From contig CALAKO010000018.1 in NCBI GenBank assembly GCA_937922955.1, positions 1-11,765 of the forward strand: DNA of 11,765 nucleotides. Reading direction: 5' to 3'. The DNA comes from an uncultured Peptococcaceae bacterium. Its GTDB lineage: Bacteria; Bacillota; Peptococcia; Peptococcales; Peptococcaceae. Below the pieces are notes generated by a model, which had not been told where the DNA came from, did not search any database, and saw only the letters and a list, made by a program, of their open reading frames with translations. Every line of letters begins with the position of its first letter. Positions within the stretch are counted from its first letter, which is position 1. This document shows, piece after piece, positions 5,648 through 11,765 of this stretch. The position numbers and the translations under genes are program-made.

Positions 5648-6973
5648 TCAACCGATGCCGCCGAAAACGATACCAAGAATGAGAACGATGAAGGTCACAC
5701 CGCAATAGATGTACTTGCCGACGCCTTCAATGAAATTGCCCCATTGATGGGCACAGCCGGTGTTGATTTCCTTGGCGGCAAAGCCCTTGCCGCAAACCCA
5801 GAAGAACATAATGGCTGCCAAAAGCGCCGCAAACGGTGTGATGTAAATGGTGAAAAGATCCATCCAGTGGCCAACAACGGTGGAATCTTCAAGGAAGATG
5901 CCCACAAGGAAGCTGAGCGTCAGCACGAGAGCGCAGGCTTTGCGGCGCTGCATGCCAAAGTGCTTTTGCAACGCTTCGATTGGGCTTTCGTACAAGTTGA
6001 CCAGCGACGTGATGCCAGCAAAAAAGACCGCCAGGAAAAACACCACGGCCAAAATCTGACCACCAGGAATTTGCGCAAAAATGGATGGCAGCACAATGAA
6101 AATCAGCGGCGGGCCGCTCTGTGGGTCGGCACCGAAGGCAAAGACCGCTGGCAGAATGGTGAGCGCCACGAGAATGGAGGCGATCAGTTCAAAAACCGAC
6201 ACCATGACGCCAGAGAACACGATGTCGACGTCTTTTTTCAGATAGCTGCCGTAAACGATGGTGCCACAGCCGACAAGCGACAAAGAAAAGAACGCCTGCC
6301 CCAAGGCATACATCCAGGTTTTTGGATTGGCCAGCGCCGACCAATCTGGATTGAACAAAAATTCATAGCCTTTTTCTGCCCCAGGAATGGTGGACACAAA
6401 AATGGCCAGACCAATGAACAACAGGAAAAACAACGGCATAACGATTTTATTGGCGCGTTCAATCCCTGACGAAATCCCAGCGTTCATGACCGCAAAGGTA
6501 ATGAGCACAACGAGCACGTGCCAGCCAATGCTGCCAAAATGGCCGGAGATCTCTCCGAAATACGCAGCAGAATCGCCGTTGAAAATGGCGCCAGACACGG
6601 AGCCAAACAGAAAACGCAAAATCCAGGCACAGATGACGGTGTAGCCAACGGTAACCCCGATGGAACCGATCAGCGAAATCATTCCAAGGGCCCCGCCGTA
6701 TTTCTTTCCGCGACGCTCCATGGCTTGTTTAAAAGCGCCTACTGGACCGGTGCCCATGGCACGGCCAAAGGCCATTTCTCCAATGACGCCGCAAAATCCA
6801 AGGGCAATGACAAAGATCAGAAACGGCACAATAAACGCAAAGCCGCCGTATTGGCCAACACGGTACGGGAACAGCCAAATGCAGCCCATGCCAACGGCCG
6901 AACCGATGCATGAAAGAATGAACCCAAAACGACTTTGGAAAACATCACGAGAATTTTTTGATTGATTGGACAA
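5648..6973 (-). CDS. Na+-dependent transporter, SNF (SLC6-like) family, copy B
   Basis: A 441-aa paralogue of the next gene, colinear over its whole length and identical at most positions by eye. Differences cluster at the N-terminus, around residues 85-102 and around 335-370. It shares the unusual TM1 (Cys31, Leu34), TM6 (Ser230) and TM7 (Glu262, Ser266) residues and the conserved Na2 motif AGITS. The open frame extends to a GTG at 6979. AGGAGG (6981-6986) is one base from that GTG but 7 bases from the TTG at 6971-6973, so TTG is the likely start, matching the TTG of copy A. It is the first gene of the operon; the upstream region up to the hairpin at 7056 holds no convincing promoter consensus. 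The two copies most likely arose by tandem duplication. Confidence 0.9.
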   Translation of the reverse strand: MSNQSKNSRDVFQSRFGFILSCIGSAVGMGCIWLFPYRVGQYGGFAFIVPFLIFVIALGFCGVIGEMAFGRAMGTGPVGAFKQAMERRGKKYGGALGMISLIGSIGVTVGYTVICAWILRFLFGSVSGAIFNGDSAAYFGEISGHFGSIGWHVLVVLITFAVMNAGISSGIERANKIVMPLFFLLFIGLAIFVSTIPGAEKGYEFLFNPDWSALANPKTWMYALGQAFFSLSLVGCGTIVYGSYLKKDVDIVFSGVMVSVFELIASILVALTILPAVFAFGADPQSGPPLIFIVLPSIFAQIPGGQILAVVFFLAVFFAGITSLVNLYESPIEALQKHFGMQRRKACALVLTLSFLVGIFLEDSTVVGHWMDLFTIYITPFAALLAAIMFFWVCGKGFAAKEINTGCAHQWGNFIEGVGKYIYCGVTFIVLILGIVFGGIG

Positions 6974-7025
6974 AATCACCCCTCCTATATTCTCTTCTCT
7001 CTAAAGGTATGTATAAAATAATTGC

Positions 7026-7050
7026 ATGGCTACTATTTGATGACAGCCAT
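7026..7050. promoter_or_regulatory. Short inverted repeat upstream of the symporter operon
   Basis: ATGGCT (7026-7031) and AGCCAT (7045-7050) form a perfect 6-bp inverted repeat with a 13-base spacer. It lies between the terminator-like hairpin of the LUD operon and the ribosome binding site of copy B. An AT-rich TATACAT on the minus strand (about 7009-7015) follows but lacks a good -35 box. It could be an operator or a leader hairpin, or chance. The rest of 6974-7106 shows nothing else I can name. Confidence 0.25.
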
Positions 7051-7055
7051 ATTGA

Positions 7056-7094
7056 AAGAGTGAGTCTTCCACCCAAGGTGAAAGGCTCACTCTT
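7056..7094 (-). terminator. Hairpin terminator downstream of the LUD operon
   Basis: AAGAGTGAG (7056-7064) pairs with CTCACTCTT (7086-7094). The stem continues inward with one G-U and one mismatch to CACC/GGTG around a 3-base loop, about 17 bp in all. Read on the minus strand the tail is CTCTTTCAAT, a short U-run. It starts 13 bases past the LutB-like stop, so it probably ends that transcript; some read-through into the symporter operon is possible. Confidence 0.7.
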
Positions 7095-7106
7095 ATTTGA
7101 TCCGAT

Positions 7107-8324
7107 TTATTTTTCTGCCTCAGCATCGGCCTGAGCAATGGCTTCGGTACGCAGATGATAGATCATCGTTGGCACATCAATATCCATTGGGCACTGTTCC
7201 ACACAGCGTCCGCAGCGCAGGCAGTTGTAAACGATCGGTGCCGCTTGCTTGGTATCGTCAACGAAAGCGGTCCAGATGGCGCCAATGCCATTCATATAGG
7301 TTTTTCCAAAATGACCGGCAACCAGTGAGAAGACCGGACATTCGTACATGCAGCCGCCACAGCGCAGGCAAAGTGCCGCATCGTGGCAGACCGGGTCGTC
7401 AATCATCTTACTGCGGCCATTGTCCACGAAAATAACGTGGAATTCTTGCGGGCCATGGGCGCCGTAGGTGGTAACCTTTTCAATGTCACCGGTCTTGGAT
7501 GGGCCACTGATGATGTTGACATAGCCAGGCGCAGTGTACTGGCCATAGCGCCAGTTGACTTCCGCCACTTTCATGGAATCCAGGAAAGTTGGCACGATTT
7601 TTTCGATGCCAACGACGGCAATGTGGACCGGTGGCGCACCGGTAACGAGACGCACGTTGCCTTCGTTTTCAATGATGGTGATTTGTCCGGTGTCAGCAGC
7701 GACAACGTTGGCACCGCTGATACCGATGTCGGCGGTGAAGTATTTTTCACGCAGGAAGTCGCGCACAGCCATAACTTCCTCGGCGATGTCCGGATTGATT
7801 TGGCGGCCGAAGAACTCGCTGAAGACTTCTGCCACCTGTTCACGCGGTACGTGAATGGATGGAGAAAGGATGTGCATTGGACGTCCGTCCATGAGCTGCA
7901 GAATGAATTCGCCAAGGTCGGTTTCCCAGACTTCGTGGCCGCAGTCGGCCAGGCGCTGGCGCAGGTGAATTTCTTCGCCAAGCATGGATTTGCCTTTGAC
8001 GATGGTTTTCGCGCCGCCGGCAATCTCGTTGATGATATCCACCACTTCCTGGGCATCCTTTGCGAAGTAAGCGTGACCATGGTTGCGTTCGATGGAGTCA
8101 GAAGCCTGAGCCATCAGTTCGCGCCAGTTTTTGTGAGCGCTGCGTTTGATGTCCTGCACTTCTTTGGCGAGAGCCGGCGTATGTGGATAGCGTTCCAGGG
8201 CGTCGGCCAGATTTTTGCGGTAAGACGCGATGGCACGGGTGATGGCGGTGCGAATGCGTTCGTCTTCACTGGCCTCGTTGATGTCTTTAGCGTATGTATT
8301 GATGTTTTGTTTGATCGTGCTCAT
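7107..8324 (-). CDS. LutB-like LUD-domain protein with two [4Fe-4S] clusters
   Basis: A 405-aa cytoplasmic redox protein. Residues about 65-310 form a LUD (lactate utilisation) domain with the family segments ISGANVVAADTG (202-213), ENEGN (219-223) and GPQEFHVIFVDNGR (291-304). Two ferredoxin-type clusters follow: C319-x2-C322-x2-C325-x3-C329 and C368-x2-C371-x2-C374-x3-C378. The order matches LutB of Bacillus subtilis, part of the LutABC L-lactate oxidation complex. This protein is shorter than LutB (about 475 aa) and lacks the extra C-terminal domain. AAGGGG precedes the ATG at about 9 bases. The start overlaps the LutA-like stop by 4 bp (ATGA). It probably passes electrons from oxidation of an organic acid together with the neighbouring CCG protein; lactate is plausible but unproven. 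Confidence 0.88.
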   Translation of the reverse strand: MSTIKQNINTYAKDINEASEDERIRTAITRAIASYRKNLADALERYPHTPALAKEVQDIKRSAHKNWRELMAQASDSIERNHGHAYFAKDAQEVVDIINEIAGGAKTIVKGKSMLGEEIHLRQRLADCGHEVWETDLGEFILQLMDGRPMHILSPSIHVPREQVAEVFSEFFGRQINPDIAEEVMAVRDFLREKYFTADIGISGANVVAADTGQITIIENEGNVRLVTGAPPVHIAVVGIEKIVPTFLDSMKVAEVNWRYGQYTAPGYVNIISGPSKTGDIEKVTTYGAHGPQEFHVIFVDNGRSKMIDDPVCHDAALCLRCGGCMYECPVFSLVAGHFGKTYMNGIGAIWTAFVDDTKQAAPIVYNCLRCGRCVEQCPMDIDVPTMIYHLRTEAIAQADAEAEK

Positions 8325-9301
8325 AACTTGTACCCCTTTGCCAGGAATTCAACGAAATCCATGATTTCCATGTGGTTCGCAGTTTTGCAGTCTTTCAGCG
8401 CCGAGAGGCAATATGGGCAGCTCAAGAGAGCAATCTGAGCGCCAGTATCGGCCAGTTCATTGGCGCGCTTCTGAGACAGCTTGTGGGACAGTTCTGCGTA
8501 GGTGGTCTTGATTGGACCGCCGCAGCAGGTGCTCCATTTGCCAGTGCGGAACGGTTCCTTATAGCGCACGTTCATAGCGTCGAGCACGTCGCGGAATTCA
8601 TCGACAACGTCCATTTCACGCGCCATGCGGCAGGAATCGTGCAGGGTGACCAGACCACGATAGAAATTTTTTGGCAGCATGTGACGTTTTTCGTGCACCA
8701 TCTGCACAAAGGTCTTGACTTCTACTTTAGGGAAGTCGCCATACTGTGGATAAATCAAGGCAAACATTTCAGCGGCATGTGGTGACATGCAGACAACGGT
8801 TTTTGCGCCGCTCTGATTTAAGAAGGCAGCCACGCGCTTGGCGTAGATGCCGAGAGCTTCTTCAAAGCCCAGCTCGTGCAGCAGAGCCCCGCTGTAAATT
8901 TCATTTTCGCCGTCGTAGCAAATGTTGTAACCAAGCGCTTTCAAAATCTGCGCAGCTTTTTTATTGATAGAAAAGAACCGTTCTTTGTCCTGAGCAAAGA
9001 CGGACGCAAAGATCTTTTCTGGTGCCATGCCGCTCTTATGCACGAGGTCGCGCATGGACATCATCCAGCCAAACACTGGTGTGCCTGGATCAACAATATC
9101 CATAACGGTAAGCAGCGAATCCATGAATGGCAGCAGTTGATACTCGCCGCCGGTGTAGAACAGGATGTCGCCTTTCTTTGGCAGGTTGAGATCCTTCGCC
9201 CATTCGGCGTTTTCTTTGGCGCTGACTGCGAGAGGATTGTCGTATTGCAAGATATTGTCCCTGATCAGGGTCAATGTTTCAGGTAATTGTTTTCCACCCA
9301 T
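8321..9301 (-). CDS. LutA-like CCG-domain iron-sulfur protein
   Basis: A 326-aa protein related to LutA, GlpC, GlcF and HdrB/D, which carry CCG domains binding iron-sulfur clusters. The C-terminal CCG domain is complete: C224, C259-C260-Gly and C295-x2-C298, with 34 residues between each group. The N-terminal half keeps the family shape (FYTGGEYQLLPF at 48-59, IYSGALLHELGF at 135-146) but has only C128 and C171 and no CC pair, so the first CCG site is degenerate. It is longer than the roughly 240-aa LutA. AGGAG precedes the ATG at about 8 bases. As the first gene of the operon, coupled to the LutB-like gene, it likely forms a two-subunit oxidoreductase module with it. The substrate is unknown. 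Confidence 0.87.
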   Translation of the reverse strand: MGGKQLPETLTLIRDNILQYDNPLAVSAKENAEWAKDLNLPKKGDILFYTGGEYQLLPFMDSLLTVMDIVDPGTPVFGWMMSMRDLVHKSGMAPEKIFASVFAQDKERFFSINKKAAQILKALGYNICYDGENEIYSGALLHELGFEEALGIYAKRVAAFLNQSGAKTVVCMSPHAAEMFALIYPQYGDFPKVEVKTFVQMVHEKRHMLPKNFYRGLVTLHDSCRMAREMDVVDEFRDVLDAMNVRYKEPFRTGKWSTCCGGPIKTTYAELSHKLSQKRANELADTGAQIALLSCPYCLSALKDCKTANHMEIMDFVEFLAKGYKL

Positions 9302-9347
9302 TTTTGATTCTCCTCATCCCTCTAAAATATGATATGATAACCTCTTT

Positions 9348-9376
9348 ATATTAGCATTTATCCCCGCCCTTGTAAA
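9348..9376 (-). promoter_or_regulatory. Candidate promoter of the LutA/LutB-like operon
   Basis: On the minus strand a -35 TTTACA (9371-9376, one mismatch) and a -10 TAATAT (9348-9353, two mismatches) are 17 bases apart, followed by AT-rich DNA. It would place the start about 45 bases before the LutA-like ATG. The match is moderate, and the -35 box lies in the hairpin described at 9365-9384. Confidence 0.4.
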
Positions 9377-9384
9377 CAAAGGCG
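9365..9384 (-). terminator. Weak hairpin after the thiamine pyrophosphokinase gene
   Basis: CGCCTTTG and CAAGGGCG (minus strand) form an 8-bp stem with a TTTA loop. One pair is a G-U wobble in minus-strand RNA that would be a mismatch in plus-strand RNA, favouring function on the minus transcript. There is no U-run after it, so it is only a possible terminator about 23 bases past the stop. Confidence 0.3.
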
Positions 9385-9406
9385 CGGTGCTTGCATGATT
9401 TTTCCT

Positions 9407-10114
9407 TTAACGCCGTGGGTCTTTCTCCGCGCGGTCGTGACAGAGCACGAGCACGCCATCGCCGCGGGCAATACGGATCGTCGCCATAGGTGCGTCGGTA
9501 AACACGTTGCTGATGAGCCGCGTTTCACCGAAAGGCACGCTGAAGTTGTCCAGCGGATAGTACAGGCCGTCGATGGACAAGCACATACCGTCGTCCGAAA
9601 AGGGCACGATGCCAATGTAGCCAGGGGTGTGATCGAGCTGGTGCTCGCCGGGGCCAACGTAGCGCATGCGGTTGATGTCGTCCCAGTAGACGATGGATTT
9701 TCCCTGGCGGCCGGCGCCAACCATAAGCATCATATTGGCCAGCTCATGGTCCATGCGTCCACCCAGGGCGCCGATGACGATGAGTTCTTCGGCACCATCG
9801 GAAAAAAGCTGCTGCACCGCCAGGGCGGTGTCGCTGTCGTCCTTCTCAGCCGGATAGACCACTTCCGGCACACCGGCCTCATCGAGCCAGGCGCGGGTTT
9901 CTGGCGAAAGGGAATCCATATCGCCAATGAGCGCATCGGGCAAAACTCCTGATGCGCGGCAAAGATCGGCACCGGCATCGGCGCAGAGACAAGGCACCGT
10001 CGGAAATTGGGCACGAAGGTCCTTGAGCAACGCCGGATCGGGCGCGGTGCCGCCGGTTATGAGAATGGCGTGCCGGGCATGTTTGTCCAGCAGGCCTGGC
10101 GCGTAGTGCTTCAT
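9407..10114 (-). CDS. thiN: Thiamine pyrophosphokinase
   Basis: A 235-aa cytoplasmic enzyme that transfers pyrophosphate from ATP to thiamine to give TPP. Family motifs are clear: ADAGAD (45-50), GDMDS (64-68), KDDSDTALA (91-99) and GALGGRMDHELAN (115-127), which hold the metal-binding acidic residues and the nucleotide site. A C-terminal beta-rich half includes FSVPFGETRLISN-like thiamine-binding sequence. It is slightly longer than the usual 210-220 aa because of N- and C-terminal tails. The ATG overlaps the stop of the upstream small membrane protein by 4 bp. No riboswitch sequence precedes this pair of genes. The presence of this enzyme shows that the cell phosphorylates free thiamine, obtained by uptake or salvage. 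Its product is the ligand of the riboswitch at 3412-3502. Confidence 0.93.
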   Translation of the reverse strand: MKHYAPGLLDKHARHAILITGGTAPDPALLKDLRAQFPTVPCLCADAGADLCRASGVLPDALIGDMDSLSPETRAWLDEAGVPEVVYPAEKDDSDTALAVQQLFSDGAEELIVIGALGGRMDHELANMMLMVGAGRQGKSIVYWDDINRMRYVGPGEHQLDHTPGYIGIVPFSDDGMCLSIDGLYYPLDNFSVPFGETRLISNVFTDAPMATIRIARGDGVLVLCHDRAEKDPRR

Positions 10115-10503
10115 CCCACTCTCACCAGCTTCACGTCATAATTGCCTTCGCCGTAATCGACGATCATGCCATGCATTGGGCTGTGGCATTCTTCGGTGTC
10201 GTAGATGAGCGTGCGTTTGTAGCCAGCGCGATCGGCGGTTTCTGGAAAACGAATGTAGACAACGTCGTGTTCCAACAGCGGCAGCAGCGTGAGATCGATA
10301 AAGCGTTTTTCACCTGGCAGGAAGTTGTCAAAAACGATCGCGTCTGGCGCTGCCTCGGTCCCGAGATAAATATTCAGCGTTTCATTGGTGCAGTTTTCCA
10401 GCTCCAGATGATACGCGCTCTTGAGTTTCTTCACCGTCCAAAATGCTCCGGCTGCGCCAGCGGCAAGCGCTGCAGCAGCAGCGATGGTTTTCAATTTTGA
10501 CAC
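10111..10503 (-). CDS. Small membrane-anchored protein of unknown function
   Basis: About 130 aa with a single Ala-rich hydrophobic segment near residues 5-23, which could be an uncleaved anchor or signal. A polar domain of about 100 aa follows, with beta-strand-like segments (YHLELENCTNETLNIYLG, FIDLTLL, DVVYIRFP, NYDVKLVRV). I do not recognise the family. The frame opens with ATG at 10512, but AAAGG abuts that codon; it is 8-9 bases before a GTG at 10501-10503, so I prefer the GTG start. The gene is coupled to thiamine pyrophosphokinase by an ATGA overlap. A role in thiamine metabolism is suggested only by that neighbour. Confidence 0.7.
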   Translation of the reverse strand: MSKLKTIAAAAALAAGAAGAFWTVKKLKSAYHLELENCTNETLNIYLGTEAAPDAIVFDNFLPGEKRFIDLTLLPLLEHDVVYIRFPETADRAGYKRTLIYDTEECHSPMHGMIVDYGEGNYDVKLVRVG

Positions 10504-10534
10504 AGGAATCATCCTTTCATATTTCGACGGAAAC

Positions 10535-10563
10535 TTTTCATTGTGTCCGTTGTTTGTTATACT
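10535..10563 (+). promoter_or_regulatory. Candidate promoter of the ABC-F gene
   Basis: TTTTCA (10535-10540, four of six) and TATACT (10558-10563, five of six) are 17 bases apart, with a predicted start near 10570 and a leader of about 34 bases. An alternative pair, TTGTTT and TATTAT with an 18-base spacer, lies a little downstream. Confidence 0.45.
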
Positions 10564-10585
10564 AGCTATGCACTATTATAACAAA
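10553..10585. repeat. Perfect inverted repeat across the divergent promoter region
   Basis: TTTGTTATA (10553-10561) and TATAACAAA (10577-10585) are perfect 9-bp inverted arms with a 15-base spacer. Each arm contains most of one -10 element. It may be a regulator site, or it may simply reflect the two opposed -10 boxes. Confidence 0.5.
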
Positions 10586-10603
10586 TTCAGGGGGAATTGC
10601 CAC
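10575..10603 (-). promoter_or_regulatory. Candidate promoter of the small-protein/thiN operon
   Basis: On the minus strand GTGGCA (10598-10603, four of six) and a perfect TATAAT (10575-10580) are 17 bases apart. The predicted start is near 10568, about 65 bases before the GTG at 10503. It faces the plus-strand promoter so closely that both polymerases could not bind at once. The -35 box abuts the ATG of the ABC-F gene. Confidence 0.5.
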
Positions 10604-11765
10604 ATGGTTCTTTTGGAAGCGAGACATCTGCGCTGCAGCTTCGGCGAACGCGTATTATTTGACGATCTGGGGTTATCGGTGAATGAAGGCGATAAAATCG
10701 GACTCATCGGTACCAACGGTGTCGGCAAGTCGACGCTGCTGGCACAGCTGGCTGGCATCGATCTGGATCCACGCTCAGAAATGCTGACCTCGAATCAGCT
10801 GGTTATGGAGTATCTGCCGCAGAATCAACCAATGGACGAAAACAACACGGTGCTGGCGCAGATTTTTCAAGGCCCTTCTCCTATTCTCGCTGTGGTGCGC
10901 CGCTACGAAGCAGCTCTTGCCGCCGTGAGCGCTCATCCGGAAGACGAAGCGACGACCCAGGCACTTTTAGAGGCTCAGGATGCCATGGACCGCGAAGACG
11001 CCTGGCAGCTGGAAAGCAACGCCAAGAGCATCCTGCATCGCCTGGGCATTGACGATGTCAACCAGAAAATTGCCACGCTCTCCGGCGGCATGCGCAAGCG
11101 TGTGGCGTTGGCAGCCGCGCTGATTCGTCCAGCGAACCTGCTTTTGCTCGACGAACCGACGAACCATCTCGACTACGAAACGATCCGCTGGCTGGAAAAG
11201 GAACTCCACGACCGTCAGTGCTCGTTCATCATCGTCACCCACGACCGCTACTTCCTCGACCGCACGACGAACGTCATTCTTGAACTGGACGGCGGCCAAC
11301 TGCATCGCACCGTCGGCAACTATTCCACCTTTCTCGAAGAAAAAGCGCAGCGCGAAGCCGACGAAGCCCGCCGTGCCGACAAGCTGCGCCGTCTCTACAA
11401 GCAGGAACTGGCCTGGATGCGCAAGGGTGTGGAAGCACGCCGCACCAAGCAGAAGGCGCGCAAGGAACGCTTCTATGAAATTGAAGGCCAGCTCACTCAT
11501 GAGCACGAAGACCCACTGCTGATGGATTTCGTCAACGCGCGCCTGGGCAAGAAAATCATCGAATGCGAGCACTTAAGCAAAAGCTATGAAGGCCGCCCAA
11601 TTTTCCAGGACTTCTCTCACGCCTTTGTAAAAACCGAGCGCATCGGCATTGTTGGACCAAACGGCATTGGCAAGACCACCATGCTGGATGTGCTGGCCGG
11701 ACTCACAGAGCCGGACAGCGGTCGCTTGGATGTCGGCGAGACCGTGAAAATCGGCTACTACAAAC
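10604..11765 (+). CDS. ABC-F family ATPase, Uup-like (3' end outside window)
   Basis: An open frame from ATG at 10604 runs to the window edge, giving 387 codons without a stop. The first ATPase domain has Walker A GTNGVGKST (36-44), signature LSGGM (159-163) and Walker B LLLLDEPTNHLD (179-190). A charged, helical linker follows at about 240-300, including AWMRKGVEARRTKQKARKER (270-289), close in pattern to Uup-type proteins. The second domain begins near 318 with Walker A GPNGIGKTT (351-359). There are no membrane segments. ABC-F proteins act on ribosomes or, for Uup, influence DNA/ribosome processes; they are not transporters. AGGGGG lies about 9 bases before the ATG. It is the only plus-strand gene, and by length roughly 230-250 more residues should lie to the right. 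Confidence 0.92.
   Translation, partial: MVLLEARHLRCSFGERVLFDDLGLSVNEGDKIGLIGTNGVGKSTLLAQLAGIDLDPRSEMLTSNQLVMEYLPQNQPMDENNTVLAQIFQGPSPILAVVRRYEAALAAVSAHPEDEATTQALLEAQDAMDREDAWQLESNAKSILHRLGIDDVNQKIATLSGGMRKRVALAAALIRPANLLLLDEPTNHLDYETIRWLEKELHDRQCSFIIVTHDRYFLDRTTNVILELDGGQLHRTVGNYSTFLEEKAQREADEARRADKLRRLYKQELAWMRKGVEARRTKQKARKERFYEIEGQLTHEHEDPLLMDFVNARLGKKIIECEHLSKSYEGRPIFQDFSHAFVKTERIGIVGPNGIGKTTMLDVLAGLTEPDSGRLDVGETVKIGYYK

Noticed and set aside
5159..6469. Plus-strand open frame of 436 codons
   Set aside because: It spans the reverse of both symporter genes and their intergenic gap. It shows no start context or recognisable domain, and its similarity to the frame at 3590-4927 only mirrors the duplication.
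7001..7038. Promoter for the symporter operon around the minus-strand TATACA
   Set aside because: No hexamer at 16-19 bases upstream resembles TTGACA, so I did not list it as a promoter.
7383..8438. Plus-strand open frame of 351 codons
   Set aside because: It is a shadow of the LutB-like gene and crosses the boundary with the LutA-like gene, which carry unmistakable Fe-S motifs on the other strand.
10967..11572. Minus-strand 201-codon frame in the ABC-F region
   Set aside because: It is opposite a clear ABC-F coding sequence with two Walker A motifs and has no start context.
1..11765. CRISPR arrays, tRNAs, insertion sequences or phage genes
   Set aside because: I saw no repeated spacer pattern, cloverleaf, transposase motif or terminal repeats. 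The only large repeat is the coding duplication of the symporters.

Overview
The window looks like chromosomal DNA of an anaerobic member of the Firmicutes. The evidence is strong AGGAGG-type ribosome binding sites, frequent GTG and TTG starts, 4-bp ATGA gene overlaps, a TPP riboswitch with an intrinsic terminator, and oxygen-sensitive LUD/CCG iron-sulfur proteins. The moderate-to-high GC would fit Negativicutes (Veillonella/Megasphaera/Acidaminococcus-like), but that placement is inference. Nine genes and the start of a tenth are packed tightly. All but the last are on the minus strand, and several are translationally coupled. I see no tRNA, rRNA, insertion sequence, phage gene or CRISPR array.

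Positions 1-3540 hold a thiamine-precursor operon, read right to left. It has a good sigma-A promoter (3511-3539), a TPP (THI-box) riboswitch (about 3412-3502) and a terminator hairpin (3369-3402). These are followed by an ABC permease (ThiX-like), a lipoprotein binding protein of the NMT1/THI5 family (ThiY-like), an ATPase (ThiZ-like) and a TatD-family metal hydrolase that overlaps the ATPase gene. Two hairpins close the left end. The riboswitch should stop transcription when TPP is plentiful, so the hydrolase is placed under thiamine control with the transporter.

Positions 3563-6973 hold an operon of two tandem, closely similar sodium:neurotransmitter symporter (SNF/SLC6 family) genes, both with TTG starts. 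They are followed by a 220-aa four-helix membrane protein of unknown function and a clear terminator.

Positions 7056-9376 hold a two-gene operon. It encodes a LutA-like CCG-domain protein and a LutB-like LUD/two-[4Fe-4S] protein, overlapping by 4 bp, and ends in a hairpin. No lutC-like gene follows.

Positions 9407-10503 hold a small membrane-anchored protein of unknown function coupled by a 4-bp overlap to thiamine pyrophosphokinase, the enzyme that makes TPP, the ligand of the riboswitch above. On the plus strand, from 10604 to the window edge, is an Uup-like ABC-F ATPase that is cut off by the window. The two divergent units share a short region (10504-10603) where the best promoter candidates of each strand point at each other within a perfect inverted repeat.
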